Of a DNA stretch of 64,000 nucleotides, positions 8,471 through 17,484 are shown in pieces (position 1 is the first letter of the stretch; every line of letters starts with the position of its first letter). A program made the translations under genes and the position numbers. The DNA is from CAVQDV01 sp963711375. Lineage in GTDB: Bacteria > Pseudomonadota > Gammaproteobacteria > Coxiellales > Coxiellaceae. The notes below the pieces were generated by a model. The model made no database searches and was not told where the DNA came from. It saw only the letters and a program-made list of their open reading frames with translations. The stretch is from positions 1,178,001-1,242,000 of the forward strand of contig CAVQDV010000005.1 of assembly GCA_963711375.1 (NCBI GenBank), given 5' to 3'.

Positions 8471-9651
8471 AAAAATTATTTTTTACCTTTATTTTAGTTT
8501 TAGCCGCTATTTTGGTCGGATTTTTAGTGCAGAAAGATCCGGGATATGTCTTGATGGCTTATAATGGCTGGACGTTGGAAACCTCTCTCTGGGTCGCTCT
8601 AGTGTGTGAGTTTATTCTATTTTTGGTGATATATTTTCTGATCCGGCTTATCAATAATACGCTCGATTTAGGAACACGCTGGCATAATTGGCGAAAAAAA
8701 CGTTTGCACAGTAAAATGGACGAGAAAATGGAGCTTGGAATATATAATGTCATTTCGGGGGAATGGCCCAGTGCTGAAAAAAATTTTTCAAAAGCCTCAA
8801 AATTAAATGGCAGTAAAATGATTGCTTTGTTGGGAGCGGCATTAAGTGCGAATCAAGAGGGCGCGCATGAACGTTGTGATGAATATTTAAATGCAGCTTC
8901 AGAAGCAGACCCAGAAAACGAAGAAACTGTCCGCTTAATGAGAGCGCAGTTGTTGGTGCAAGCCGAGAAATGGGAAGCCGCAGAAACCCTATTATTGGAA
9001 CTATATGAAAAATCACCAAAAAATAAGCTGATTTTGAAATTACTTCAGCAAACTTATGAGGGGCAAGATCATTGGGATAAATTGCTGGATCTTTTGCCAA
9101 CCTTGTCACGAATGAAAATAATAGATTCCGAGCAAGCGAAAGATCTTATGCATCTTTCATTATTTTATAGTTTGGAAAAATGCGATCATGAAAAAGCGGC
9201 TGCTTTGTGGCATTCACTTCCTACAGAATATCAACGTGATCCTGAATTTATTTCAATTTATGCGGAAAATCGCTTAAAGCATCATCACGATCAAGAAGTC
9301 ATTGATCTCATCGAGAAAAGTCTAAAAAGAGAATGGTGCCCAGATTTACTGCGTTATTTTAGCGAGGCCAACGGGAATAAAAAAGAGCAATTAATGCAAG
9401 CTGAAAAATGGCTTAAAAAATACCCTCAGGATCCAGATCTGCTCCTTTGCGCAGGCCAGTTAAGCTTACAGGAAAAATTTGAAAACAAGGCCCACGATTA
9501 TTTGCAAACGGCTTTAAATATTCGCCCCTCTAAGGAAATTTATCGCGCGCTGGCCGAAACTTTGGTCGTCATAGGCAACCCGCAAAAAGCGATTAAATAT
9601 TTTCAAATGAGTTATAGTGAGCGCTCGTTTTCTCATGGAGAAATAGTTTAG
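8467..9651 (+). CDS. hemY: HemY-type TPR membrane protein
   Basis: A 394-aa protein with two N-terminal TM segments (about residues 3-20 and 40-62) and a HemY_N region containing VLMAYNGWTLETSLW. A cytosolic array of TPR-like helices follows (for example LLCAGQLSLQEKFENKAHDYLQTALNIRPS near the end). It starts inside the hemX stop (ATGA), closing the hemCDXY operon. It is unrelated to the Bacillus oxidase of the same name; its function is thought to be scaffolding in heme metabolism. It ends convergently with the calpain-like gene, overlapping by 4 bp. Confidence 0.9.
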   Translation: MKKLFFTFILVLAAILVGFLVQKDPGYVLMAYNGWTLETSLWVALVCEFILFLVIYFLIRLINNTLDLGTRWHNWRKKRLHSKMDEKMELGIYNVISGEWPSAEKNFSKASKLNGSKMIALLGAALSANQEGAHERCDEYLNAASEADPENEETVRLMRAQLLVQAEKWEAAETLLLELYEKSPKNKLILKLLQQTYEGQDHWDKLLDLLPTLSRMKIIDSEQAKDLMHLSLFYSLEKCDHEKAAALWHSLPTEYQRDPEFISIYAENRLKHHHDQEVIDLIEKSLKREWCPDLLRYFSEANGNKKEQLMQAEKWLKKYPQDPDLLLCAGQLSLQEKFENKAHDYLQTALNIRPSKEIYRALAETLVVIGNPQKAIKYFQMSYSERSFSHGEIV

Positions 9652-12182
9652 CCTAAACCTACTGTCATAGAAGGGCTTTCGATGCTAGACAAGTCCTCTG
9701 TTAAAATTTCAGGGTTTAAAGAAAAAATATAGCCGAGGGAACGGTTGCAAATCATTAGGAGCAAATCAATTCCTTCGCAGCTAAAATTGGCTATTTGAAT
9801 GGCCAGTTTTTCAAGGGCTTTGCCAGTGAGTATTACTTCTTTACTTGAGTGAAAATTTTCAGTATTTAAAATTTGTCTTAACTCATTATAAGCGAGCTGA
9901 TATTTCGAAACAAATTGTGAATTGTAGTTGATTGGTACGGGATTAATTTTTCGAAGGCCTTTAAATAAAAGATCTAGAAGAGCAGCAATGGTATTGGTGC
10001 TATCCATCTTAAGATCTAATATATTGCCGAGTTCCAATTGCGTTGTTTCGCTAAAATTCATTTCAACATTGACAGGGAGCTCAGCCCTTGCAAAAGTGTA
10101 GTCTTCCATGAATTCCAGAAAATGTCGAAGTTCCAATTTAAATTCACCAGATTGTGAGATGCTTGTTATTTCATTTGGGGGGCATTTTTTGGAAAGATCT
10201 TTTGGCCAATGATACTCCACTCCCTTAATTCCCCAAGGATTATGGAGATAAACAAAATGCAAGGTTCTGCCATTAATGATTTCTGTAGTCGCATTGGTGA
10301 TGGCGTAAGCGTGCTTTGGATATAAGCCATTTGGCCATGTCGCCTTTCGAATGTTGTGTGTAGAAGCGGTTAATATATGAGTACTTAATTTATCCTGAAT
10401 ATTTGAAAATATATCGATCTCTTGGCGAGAATAATGGCCATAACCCCGGTCAGATGGATAATCAAAGTAGCTTAATTCTTTGTCATTTTGTTTTTTGGAG
10501 GTGTGCTTTAGCAATTGAAAGTAAAGTGCCTTTGACATGACACTGTCGTTCGAATCTAGTGATTTGTAGATCCTATACATTCCATAGAGAGTTTCATCTG
10601 CCTGTTTCTCTAAAAGAATGTCAGCGTTATTGTGTTTGGACTGTAATTCTAGGAAGGAATTAAATTTCTCTCGATCGGCTGTTGGATGTCCAAATTCTGG
10701 GTGTATTTTTACTAAAAATCTGAATGCTTCAATTAAACATAAGTCATCTTTGAAAAAGTCAGGCCATTCACCTTCGTCTTGATTATAAAGCGTCCTAAAT
10801 TTCGTCATTATTTTATTCTGAATCTCAGCATCTTTTGAATCGCTGTTGATAACAAAATTTTTGAGTGCCTCCAAGTCCGTTTTTGCTAAATTTTTGTAAA
10901 CACTGATGGCGGCATTGACGTAATGAGCGTCCAGAGGGAGAGCTGATGTTCTCTCAACTTGTTTTAAAGGAACCAATTCAGAATTTATACCGGTCAGAAT
11001 TTTCATGGCAAGGGCTGGTGATCCACCATTTCCATATTGAGCTCCAAATGAACCATCGTTTTTGTTTATTTCTTTTCCTTTGGACGAAAAACCAAAACTA
11101 GCATAAGCCGCTTCAATGATATGTACCCAGAGGGCCTTATGCCGAATTTCGTGTTGATTGTAATACATTGAATAGAGCTCAAGAAAATGAGGCTCCCTGG
11201 TCACTGGATGAAAAAGACGAACAACTACTCGCCCAGTCTCAGGATCTTGTTTCATCATGTTGAGAATAAAATTTTGACCTTGCTCGTGATTGAGCAGAGA
11301 AATTAAAGAAGCCAGGAGGAAACAATCACCATAGGTGGATTGTTGAATGTCATTGATGCAAGGCAGCCTTTGGAAAAGAGGATCTTGAGTCCATTCTTTT
11401 TTGTCGATGGGCTCGAGGCTTCCACTTTGAGCGTCAATATATCCCGTTTGTCGGTGCTGAATTTCACGCCCGGTTTCTGACATTCCTTCTATTTTTTTTG
11501 AAATTCGACAAAAAGTGCTGACTTTCATATAAAATGGATTTTCCATCTGCTCTCCAGCCTCAAGTACGGGGTAGCTGGCGAAAACTTCGGTATCTTGTTC
11601 CAAAATTCCAATAATGTTGAGATTTTCTTTTGATTTATTGATCACATTTTCTGAGGAAACTTGGACGATGTTATGGTGGGTGATTGTATTATTAAGCACG
11701 AGTTCAATTTTTTGATACAAATCTAAATTTTTTTCTGTAGAGTGCTCATTGGGTAAGGCCTTCAATAGTTTTTTCAGGTCCGGCTTATCTTGGATATTAA
11801 TATTTTCAATACCTGCGTTTTGATTAAAGTAATAAATTTCCCACGTTTGCGCTTTTTTTACTAAAATAAAGGTATCAGGTTCAATTTTTTTCTTTATTAT
11901 TTCTCTGGGAAGGCGATCGATAGAAAAATTTTCGGAAGTATTCCACCAGTACAATTGAGAGGGGCCTGCTGAAAATAAAGGTACTGCATCTGTGTCTTTG
12001 TTTGAAATCGATTGAAGCTTTTCGGGGGTATTGGGCAACTCCTTATAAAACCTTGCACCGCGTTTTGCCTTATAAAGAATACCAGGATTACACTTCTCGA
12101 TTCGTGGTTTTTTGGCTGGAAATTCGAATAGACCATTTTTATAGTCATGCTGGGGATTTCTCATTACTTTCGACCACTTCAT
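9648..12182 (-). CDS. Calpain-family (C2) cysteine protease-like protein
   Basis: An 844-aa protein carrying a full papain-like calpain triad. The Cys287 motif is QSTYGDCFLLASL, the His624 motif is YPKHAYAITNA, and the Asn648 motif is LHNPWG followed by VEYHW. Two further calpain signatures lie between them: LWVHIIEAAYASFG (about 351-364) and GGSPALAMKILTG (about 386-398). There is no signal peptide or membrane segment. Residues 1-270 and 680-844 match nothing I know. Calpains are mainly eukaryotic; in host-associated bacteria a copy like this is a reasonable candidate translocated effector (inference). The triad spacing is wide because of an insert of about 200 aa before the His. There is no strong ribosome site at the ATG; a second ATG lies 6 codons in. 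Confidence 0.8.
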   Translation of the reverse strand: MKWSKVMRNPQHDYKNGLFEFPAKKPRIEKCNPGILYKAKRGARFYKELPNTPEKLQSISNKDTDAVPLFSAGPSQLYWWNTSENFSIDRLPREIIKKKIEPDTFILVKKAQTWEIYYFNQNAGIENINIQDKPDLKKLLKALPNEHSTEKNLDLYQKIELVLNNTITHHNIVQVSSENVINKSKENLNIIGILEQDTEVFASYPVLEAGEQMENPFYMKVSTFCRISKKIEGMSETGREIQHRQTGYIDAQSGSLEPIDKKEWTQDPLFQRLPCINDIQQSTYGDCFLLASLISLLNHEQGQNFILNMMKQDPETGRVVVRLFHPVTREPHFLELYSMYYNQHEIRHKALWVHIIEAAYASFGFSSKGKEINKNDGSFGAQYGNGGSPALAMKILTGINSELVPLKQVERTSALPLDAHYVNAAISVYKNLAKTDLEALKNFVINSDSKDAEIQNKIMTKFRTLYNQDEGEWPDFFKDDLCLIEAFRFLVKIHPEFGHPTADREKFNSFLELQSKHNNADILLEKQADETLYGMYRIYKSLDSNDSVMSKALYFQLLKHTSKKQNDKELSYFDYPSDRGYGHYSRQEIDIFSNIQDKLSTHILTASTHNIRKATWPNGLYPKHAYAITNATTEIINGRTLHFVYLHNPWGIKGVEYHWPKDLSKKCPPNEITSISQSGEFKLELRHFLEFMEDYTFARAELPVNVEMNFSETTQLELGNILDLKMDSTNTIAALLDLLFKGLRKINPVPINYNSQFVSKYQLAYNELRQILNTENFHSSKEVILTGKALEKLAIQIANFSCEGIDLLLMICNRSLGYIFSLNPEILTEDLSSIESPSMTVGLG

Positions 12183-12355
12183 TTGTTTGAAACAGGCAAT
12201 ATAATACCACTTAAACCTTAAGGAAATCTTAAACGCTTAGCCATTTGGGGGCTTTCGAGCATCACGCGAATTGCGTCATCCATGATCAAGGGTTAAGCTG
12301 ACGACTTTCTTATGAATAGAGGAGCCCAATCAGTGGAACAAAGTCATTGGAGTAG

Positions 12356-12583
12356 AACGGTCATTCAAGTAACCCAGTAAATTTTTATGACCTCGTTGTT
12401 CCGCCCGGCGAATATTTTATGATGGGTGATAATCGAGACGACAGCGGCGATTCCCGCGATTGGGGATTTGTTCCTGAAAAAGATTTAATCGGAAAAGCAC
12501 TGTTTATTTTCTTAAGCTGGAATTCAAATTCTGAGCATTGGTATGAAAAAATTCGCTTTGGACGTATCGGAACGAAATTATGA
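12356..12583 (+). pseudogene. lepB: 3' remnant of signal peptidase I
   Basis: The frame open from 12356 to TGA at 12581-12583 encodes VVPPGEYFMMGDNRDDSGDS, then RDWGFVPEKDLIGKALFIFLSW and an RIGTKL end. This is the C-terminal signature block of type I signal peptidase (E. coli: VVPPGQYFMMGDNRDNS.DSRYWGFVP). The catalytic Ser/Lys region and membrane anchors are absent, so this is a fragment of about 75 codons, not a working enzyme. Its stop overlaps the ATG of the next gene. The 170 bp upstream (12183-12355) show no gene. Confidence 0.8.
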
Positions 12584-13323
12584 ATAAAGAAATCGCAATT
12601 GTGATCTTCAAAGAGAAGTCTATTCGTCGTAGTTGGCATAATGAAGCATGGTGGTTTAGTGTGGTTGATGTCTGTGGCGCGCTGACTGAAAGTACGGATG
12701 CAGGTGCCTATTGGCGTAAGTTAAAACAAAGACTTACGCAAGAAAGCAATGAGTCCGTGACAATTTGTCACGGACTGAAATTGCCTGCGGCAGATGGTAA
12801 AAAATACACAACTGACTGTGCCAATACAGAAGGTATTTTTCGCATTATTCAATCTATCCCATCTCCCAAAGCAGAGCCATTCAAGCGCTGGTTGGCCAAG
12901 GTAGGTTATGAACGTGTGCAAGAAATTGAAGATCCAGAACTGGCACAACAACGTATGAAGCAGCTATACGAGCAAAAAGGTTATCCTAAAGATTGGATAG
13001 ACAAACGGCTACGCGGTATAGCGATTCGCCAAAATTTAACAGACGAATGGAAAGAACGTGGCCTTACCCATGACTCTGACTACGCTATTCTCACTGCTGA
13101 AATTTCCAAAGCCACTTTTGGCATGACACCAAGCGAATATAAAAAACATAAAAACCTGCCTGGGAAAGCGAAGTCAAATTTGCGTGATCATATGACAGAT
13201 TTAGAATTAATTTTCACCATGCTAGGCGAAAAAGTGACCACTGAAATCTCCCAGCAAGAAAAACCCACAGGAATGCCTGACAATAAAAAAATCGCTAAGC
13301 GCGAAGGAGTTAGAATTTATTAA
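12580..13323 (+). CDS. Bro-N domain protein (phage antirepressor-like)
   Basis: A 247-aa protein. Residues 1-115 form a Bro-N domain: IRRSWHNEAWWFSVVDVCGAL, the block containing TDAGAYWRKLKQRL, and AEPFKRWLAKVGYERVQEI. A conserved helical region follows (QLYEQKGYPKDWIDKRLRGIAIR, then DEWKERG). Bro-N proteins are DNA-binding antirepressors of phages and mobile elements, also common in intracellular bacteria. The usual C-terminus (AGNARKELE...) seems lost: the frame ends at VRIY while another frame continues KELEFIKNSDAA. The tail is therefore probably truncated by a small indel. The ATG overlaps the stop of the lepB remnant, an insertion-like junction. A decayed relative is at 45820-45950. Confidence 0.75.
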   Translation: MNKEIAIVIFKEKSIRRSWHNEAWWFSVVDVCGALTESTDAGAYWRKLKQRLTQESNESVTICHGLKLPAADGKKYTTDCANTEGIFRIIQSIPSPKAEPFKRWLAKVGYERVQEIEDPELAQQRMKQLYEQKGYPKDWIDKRLRGIAIRQNLTDEWKERGLTHDSDYAILTAEISKATFGMTPSEYKKHKNLPGKAKSNLRDHMTDLELIFTMLGEKVTTEISQQEKPTGMPDNKKIAKREGVRIY

Positions 13324-13342
13324 AAATTCCGATGCGGCCTAA

Positions 13343-13477
13343 ATTGCGATCCGTAATATCTTCAAGATGCCAGATTGTCTCATTGACTGGATCATTAAAT
13401 TTGTTTCGCAAAATAATGGAAAATTATCGGAGCCCCAACGGCGTAAATATTTTTACATGCTAGGTGCTTTTTCTTAG
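13343..13477 (+). pseudogene. Possible Fic-protein C-terminal scrap
   Basis: A stop-to-stop frame encodes IRNIFKMPDCLIDWIIKFVS followed by QNNGKLSEPQRRKYFYMLGAF. This recalls the C-terminal segment of some Fic/DUF4172-type proteins (MP-x-DLFIR-x-QN-x-GxLS-x-KR-x-F-x-LT). No start codon or upstream Fic core is present. Recognition is from memory of the motif and is uncertain. It follows the Bro-N gene and belongs to the same patch of gene debris. Confidence 0.35.
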
Positions 13478-13570
13478 AGCTGGCGAGTTGATAAAGATTA
13501 AAAAAAGTGAGACGCTTACGGGAGCATGGTTTTTTTCAATAGTCACCATGCATTAAGGATTAAGCGAGAA

Positions 13571-14344
13571 ATGAAATGGATTTTGGAAAATAATAGAATT
13601 GCTATTGTCAGAATTTTATTTTTATTAATAATCCTGATGTATCGTACTGCGTGCGCAGGCCCCCCCTATATAAGCGATGACCCCGAGGTTACGGAATATC
13701 ATCATTATGAATTATATTTGTTTTCAAGCCTAGATAAAAATAATATGTTGCTCGAAGAGCCACAGCTTATGGGCCCAGCGTTAGAAGGGGATTGGGGTGT
13801 GATACCCAATGGCGAACTTCATTTGATAGTTCCCTATGTGTGGGCGCTACCCATCGCTGGAGTTCCCGCGGCGACCGGAATTGGCGATGCGGAAGTGGGG
13901 GTTAAATATCGATTTATTCAGGAAGGTAAGCTTAGGCCACAAATTACTTTTGCTCCACTACTTGAATTACCCCTTGGAAATTCGACCTTCAATTTGGGCA
14001 ATGGACAAACCTGGCTCAAGGTTCCGATTTGGGTAAAGAAAAAATGGGGCGCGTGGAGCGCGGATGTTGGGGGTGGTTATGCATTTAATTCCGCCCTCGG
14101 CATGCGCGATTATCCTTATGGTGGTTTTCAGGTGCAAGGAGACATCAATGATAGCTTGAGCATTGGAGCAGAAATATTTTCGCAGGGAGCCATAACAGTG
14201 CAAAGTCGAGCGGCGACTATTATTGATCTAGGAGCGACTTGTAATCTGACCAAACAATTTAGCGTATTATTTTCTGTTGGGCATTCTGTTATTGGTGAAG
14301 AATATCTCGTGGCCTATTTCGGTTTATATTGGACAGGCGGCTGA
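13571..14344 (+). CDS. Outer-membrane beta-barrel protein, MetA-pathway/transporter-like
   Basis: The start is taken at 13571 (MKWILENN...), which gives a signal peptide ending near CAGPPYIS; an upstream ATG at 13526 would add 15 residues without benefit. The mature part alternates polar and hydrophobic residues in many short strands and ends in an aromatic-containing strand (VAYFGLYWTGG), as barrel proteins do. The opening GPPYISDDPEVTEYHHYELYLF and GIGDAEVGVKYRF match the family annotated as putative MetA-pathway of phenol degradation (PF13557). Substrate unknown. It is 22 bp upstream of ubiE but is not obviously related to it. Confidence 0.7.
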   Translation: MKWILENNRIAIVRILFLLIILMYRTACAGPPYISDDPEVTEYHHYELYLFSSLDKNNMLLEEPQLMGPALEGDWGVIPNGELHLIVPYVWALPIAGVPAATGIGDAEVGVKYRFIQEGKLRPQITFAPLLELPLGNSTFNLGNGQTWLKVPIWVKKKWGAWSADVGGGYAFNSALGMRDYPYGGFQVQGDINDSLSIGAEIFSQGAITVQSRAATIIDLGATCNLTKQFSVLFSVGHSVIGEEYLVAYFGLYWTGG

Positions 14345-14365
14345 TTATGCTTGTAGAATATCGCG

Positions 14366-15118
14366 ATGACAAACGATACTGAAAAAACGCATTTTGGATA
14401 CCAAGAAATCCCAGTGGGCGATAAAACCCAAAAAGTGGCTGAGGTTTTCCATTCTGTCGCCCAAAAATATGACCTGATGAATGATCTCATGTCCTTTGGC
14501 GTGCACCGTCTTTGGAAGCGATTTGCAGTCCAAATTGGGCAATTTCGTCCGGGGCTTCGCGTCTTAGATTTGGCCGGCGGCACTGGAGATTTAACGGCGA
14601 AAATTAGCCCTTTGGTTGGTGATGACGGTGAGGTGGTTTTATCCGACATCAATAGCTCGATGCTTAGTGTTGGTCGTGCGCGCTTATTAGATCAGGGTCT
14701 TTTTAAAAATATCAAAATTGTAGAGGCCAATGCCGAGGCATTGCCTTTTCCGAATAATTATTTTGATCGGATTATCATGGGCTTTGGTCTTCGAAATGTC
14801 ACCAATAAGCAGAGTGCACTTGAATCCATGTTTCGCGTTCTAAAACCCGGTGGTTTTTTGTTGGTCTTAGAATTTTCTAAGACTAATTTGCCAGGCTTAA
14901 AATCCCTTTATGATCTGTATTCATTTAAAGTACTGCCAAAATTAGGAAAGCTTTTTGCGGGTGACGAGGGGAGTTATCAATATTTGGCCGAATCGATTCG
15001 CATGCATCCGGATCAAAAAACCTTGCAAAACATGATGGAACAGGCAGGATTTGAAAATTGCACTTATTTTAATTTGTCTGGCGGAATTGTTGCCATCCAC
15101 AAAGGATACAAATTTTAA
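14366..15118 (+). CDS. ubiE: Ubiquinone/menaquinone C-methyltransferase
   Basis: SAM-dependent methyltransferase of quinone biosynthesis, 250 aa, cytosolic. Motifs: KTQKVAEVFHSVAQKYDLMN near the N-terminus, SAM motif I RVLDLAGGTGDLTAKI (about residues 68-83), the acidic ribose loop VVLSDINSSML, and GFGLRNVTNKQSAL. The length matches E. coli UbiE (251). Its stop shares one base with the ubiJ start (TAATG), indicating a ubiE-ubiJ-ubiB operon. Confidence 0.97.
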   Translation: MTNDTEKTHFGYQEIPVGDKTQKVAEVFHSVAQKYDLMNDLMSFGVHRLWKRFAVQIGQFRPGLRVLDLAGGTGDLTAKISPLVGDDGEVVLSDINSSMLSVGRARLLDQGLFKNIKIVEANAEALPFPNNYFDRIIMGFGLRNVTNKQSALESMFRVLKPGGFLLVLEFSKTNLPGLKSLYDLYSFKVLPKLGKLFAGDEGSYQYLAESIRMHPDQKTLQNMMEQAGFENCTYFNLSGGIVAIHKGYKF

Positions 15119-15723
15119 TGCGAACAGGACTGAAGGCATTGGAAACTGCCATTAATCAATATTTGCGGCTCGATCCAGAAACAATCGCGCGAGTGGCCAC
15201 TTTATCCGATAAAGTTATAGTGATGGAAATAACCGATTGGCGACTCAGTTGGATTATTTTGCCCCATCAAAATGGCCTTACTCTTTCTGAAGATTTCACC
15301 TTGGTGCCATCGGTTACGCTTCGTGGAAAATTATTTGACATGATCAAAGTTGGCGCCGCTCGAGGGTCGAATGAAGCTTTATTTGCAAATAAAATAGAGA
15401 TGATCGGAGACACCGAAACGGGCGAAAAAATTCGAGAAATTATGCGTCAAATCGATATTGATTGGGAAGAACATTTTTCAAAAATCGTAGGCGATGTTGC
15501 GGCACATCAGTTAACACGCAGTGCCCAAAAAATGACTTCAATTGGGAAAAAATTATTCTCCACGCTTCAAGAAAATCTAACTGAATATTTTCAGGTTGAA
15601 GCTTCTTTGCTTCCCATGGGGAAACAAATGGAAGGCTTTTTCAAGGATGTAGGACGTTTGCGAGATGATGTTGATCGTCTCGAGGCTAGAGTTCATCGCT
15701 TGGAGCAAAGGAAAAAGAAATGA
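15118..15723 (+). CDS. ubiJ: Ubiquinone biosynthesis accessory factor UbiJ
   Basis: A 201-aa protein with an SCP2-type lipid-binding domain in the first 110 residues (DWRLSWIILPHQNGLTLS..., then LRGKLFDMIKV) and a C-terminal coiled coil (GRLRDDVDRLEARVHRLEQR). UbiJ binds ubiquinone intermediates in the soluble Ubi complex with UbiK. The position between ubiE and ubiB is diagnostic. It overlaps ubiB by 4 bp. Confidence 0.93.
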   Translation: MRTGLKALETAINQYLRLDPETIARVATLSDKVIVMEITDWRLSWIILPHQNGLTLSEDFTLVPSVTLRGKLFDMIKVGAARGSNEALFANKIEMIGDTETGEKIREIMRQIDIDWEEHFSKIVGDVAAHQLTRSAQKMTSIGKKLFSTLQENLTEYFQVEASLLPMGKQMEGFFKDVGRLRDDVDRLEARVHRLEQRKKK

Positions 15724-17354
15724 TTACCCCTGTTCAAATTTTCCGGCTCATGCAGATTTATTTGGTCATTATGCGAAATACGTTCACCCCGACGGTTGTT
15801 GGTCGTCGCTCAAAATCTCTACATTTTTTAAGCTATTTTAATTTATTGCGCTTAGGAAAAGAAGAGCAAACTCGCGGACAAGCGGTTTGCAGCACCTTAG
15901 AAAAATTGGGGCCTATATTCATTAAATTTGGACAAGTCTTATCGACAAGACGTGATTTAATTCCGGAAGATATTGCTGATGAATTGGAAAAGTTGCAGGA
16001 TCGTGTGGCTCCATTTCCGGGCGAACAAGCGAAATTTATTATCGAAAGAACTTTTGGACAATCGATAAATCAATTATTTTTAGAATTTGATATTAAACCG
16101 CTCGCTTCAGCTTCAATAGCGCAGGTACATGCGGCAGTGCTTCACGATGGAAGTGATGTTGTGGTAAAAGTGTGTCGCCCACAAATTGACCGCGTCATTC
16201 GACATGATATTGCCTTAATGAAATCCGCCGCAAAACTCGTTGAAAAATTTTGGCCTAAAAGCCGGCGCATTCATCCCTATGCTTTAGTTTTAGAATTTGA
16301 GCGCACCATTTTGGATGAGCTCGATTTAATGCGCGAAGCCGCCAATGCCTCTCAATTACGCCGTAATTTCACCGATTCTCCCATGATGTATGTGCCCAAG
16401 GTTTATTGGACTTATACGCGCACCAATATTATGACGATGGAGCGAATTTATGGTGTTCAAATCAATAATATTGCTACCTTAAAGGCCAAAGGCGTGAATT
16501 TAAAAAAACTCGCTGAATACGGCGTTGAAATATTTTTTACCCAAGTTTTTCGAGATAGTTTTTTTCATGCTGACATGCACCCCGGAAATTTATTTGTCGA
16601 AACGAGTAATCCAGCACAGCCAAAATATTTGGGAGTCGATTTTGGAATTATGGGAACCTTAAGCCCAGAAGATCAGCGTTATTTAGCCGCCAATCTCTTG
16701 GCCTTTTTTAATCGGGATTATCGAGAGGTTGCCGTATTACATGTGGAATCGGGTTGGGTGCCACCGGATACACGAGTCGATCAATTTGAAGCTGCCATTC
16801 GAACGGTATGTGAGCCAATTTTTGAAAGACCCCTTTCCGAGATTTCCTTTGGCCAATTACTGCTGCGCTTATTTCAAACCGCCGAACGCTTTCAAATGGA
16901 AGTTCAGCCTCAATTAATGCTGCTGCAAAAAACCTTATTATCGGTAGAAGGTTTGGGTCGCCAGCTTTATCCTGATTTAGACTTGTGGGTTAGCGCAAAA
17001 CCATTTATGACTCGTTTTATGCGTAAAACAAGGAGTTTGCGACCGCTCTTAAAATCGGCGCTACGTGATTGGCAGACGACTGTTGAAGGTATGGCCAAGA
17101 CCCCGCGAGAATTTTATGAATTATTGCACGCTTTAAATTTAGAGCGTCGGCTAGAAAAACCTTCCTCAATTTCTGTTCCTGAGAGAAGAAATCGGAAAGG
17201 CTGGTTTTATGGCGTCGCTACAGCTTTGAGCGTCACAGCTATTTTGGGCCTAGCGCTTCAGCATGATGGTATTAGTCCTTGGCAATGGGTTAATATAGTT
17301 GGAGCAATTTCATTTTGGTTCGTTGGTTTTGCAATTCCTTCAAAGGTGAGGTAA
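15720..17354 (+). CDS. ubiB: Atypical kinase/ATPase UbiB
   Basis: A 544-aa ABC1/ADCK-family protein needed for ubiquinone synthesis. The family KxGQ motif is in FIKFGQVLSTRRDLIPEDIADELEKLQDRVAPFPG (about residues 63-98). An Ala-rich nucleotide loop reads PLASASIAQVHAA, the catalytic core FHADMHPGNLF and the metal loop VDFGIMG. Two C-terminal TM segments (about 495-515 and 520-540) anchor it to the inner membrane. It starts inside the ubiJ stop (ATGA). A repeat-bearing intergenic stretch follows. Confidence 0.96.
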   Translation: MITPVQIFRLMQIYLVIMRNTFTPTVVGRRSKSLHFLSYFNLLRLGKEEQTRGQAVCSTLEKLGPIFIKFGQVLSTRRDLIPEDIADELEKLQDRVAPFPGEQAKFIIERTFGQSINQLFLEFDIKPLASASIAQVHAAVLHDGSDVVVKVCRPQIDRVIRHDIALMKSAAKLVEKFWPKSRRIHPYALVLEFERTILDELDLMREAANASQLRRNFTDSPMMYVPKVYWTYTRTNIMTMERIYGVQINNIATLKAKGVNLKKLAEYGVEIFFTQVFRDSFFHADMHPGNLFVETSNPAQPKYLGVDFGIMGTLSPEDQRYLAANLLAFFNRDYREVAVLHVESGWVPPDTRVDQFEAAIRTVCEPIFERPLSEISFGQLLLRLFQTAERFQMEVQPQLMLLQKTLLSVEGLGRQLYPDLDLWVSAKPFMTRFMRKTRSLRPLLKSALRDWQTTVEGMAKTPREFYELLHALNLERRLEKPSSISVPERRNRKGWFYGVATALSVTAILGLALQHDGISPWQWVNIVGAISFWFVGFAIPSKVR

Positions 17355-17360
17355 CTATTA

Positions 17361-17401
17361 TCCTCTCCTTGGTGGGAGAGGGTTAGGGTGAGGGTGAGGG
17401 G
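17361..17401. repeat. Intergenic hairpin plus GGGTGA-type repeat
   Basis: CCTCTCC (17362-17368) pairs with GGAGAGG (17375-17381) around a 6-nt loop. It is followed by GGTTAGGGTGAGGGTGAGGG, a short degenerate tandem. The sequence looks like the GGGAGAGGGTTAGGGTGAGGG intergenic repeat family seen in many proteobacteria. It could also act as the ubiB terminator, although no T run follows. Confidence 0.5.
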
Positions 17402-17484
17402 TATTAACCCCCAAAAACCCAGAAAAAAGCATTGAAATTGAAATGAAATATGGTTAATGTATGCGCATTTTAAGGGATATATTT

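Noticed and set aside
8750..9109. 119-aa minus-strand frame inside hemY
   Set aside because: It is antisense to a clear TPR protein gene; no start signal.
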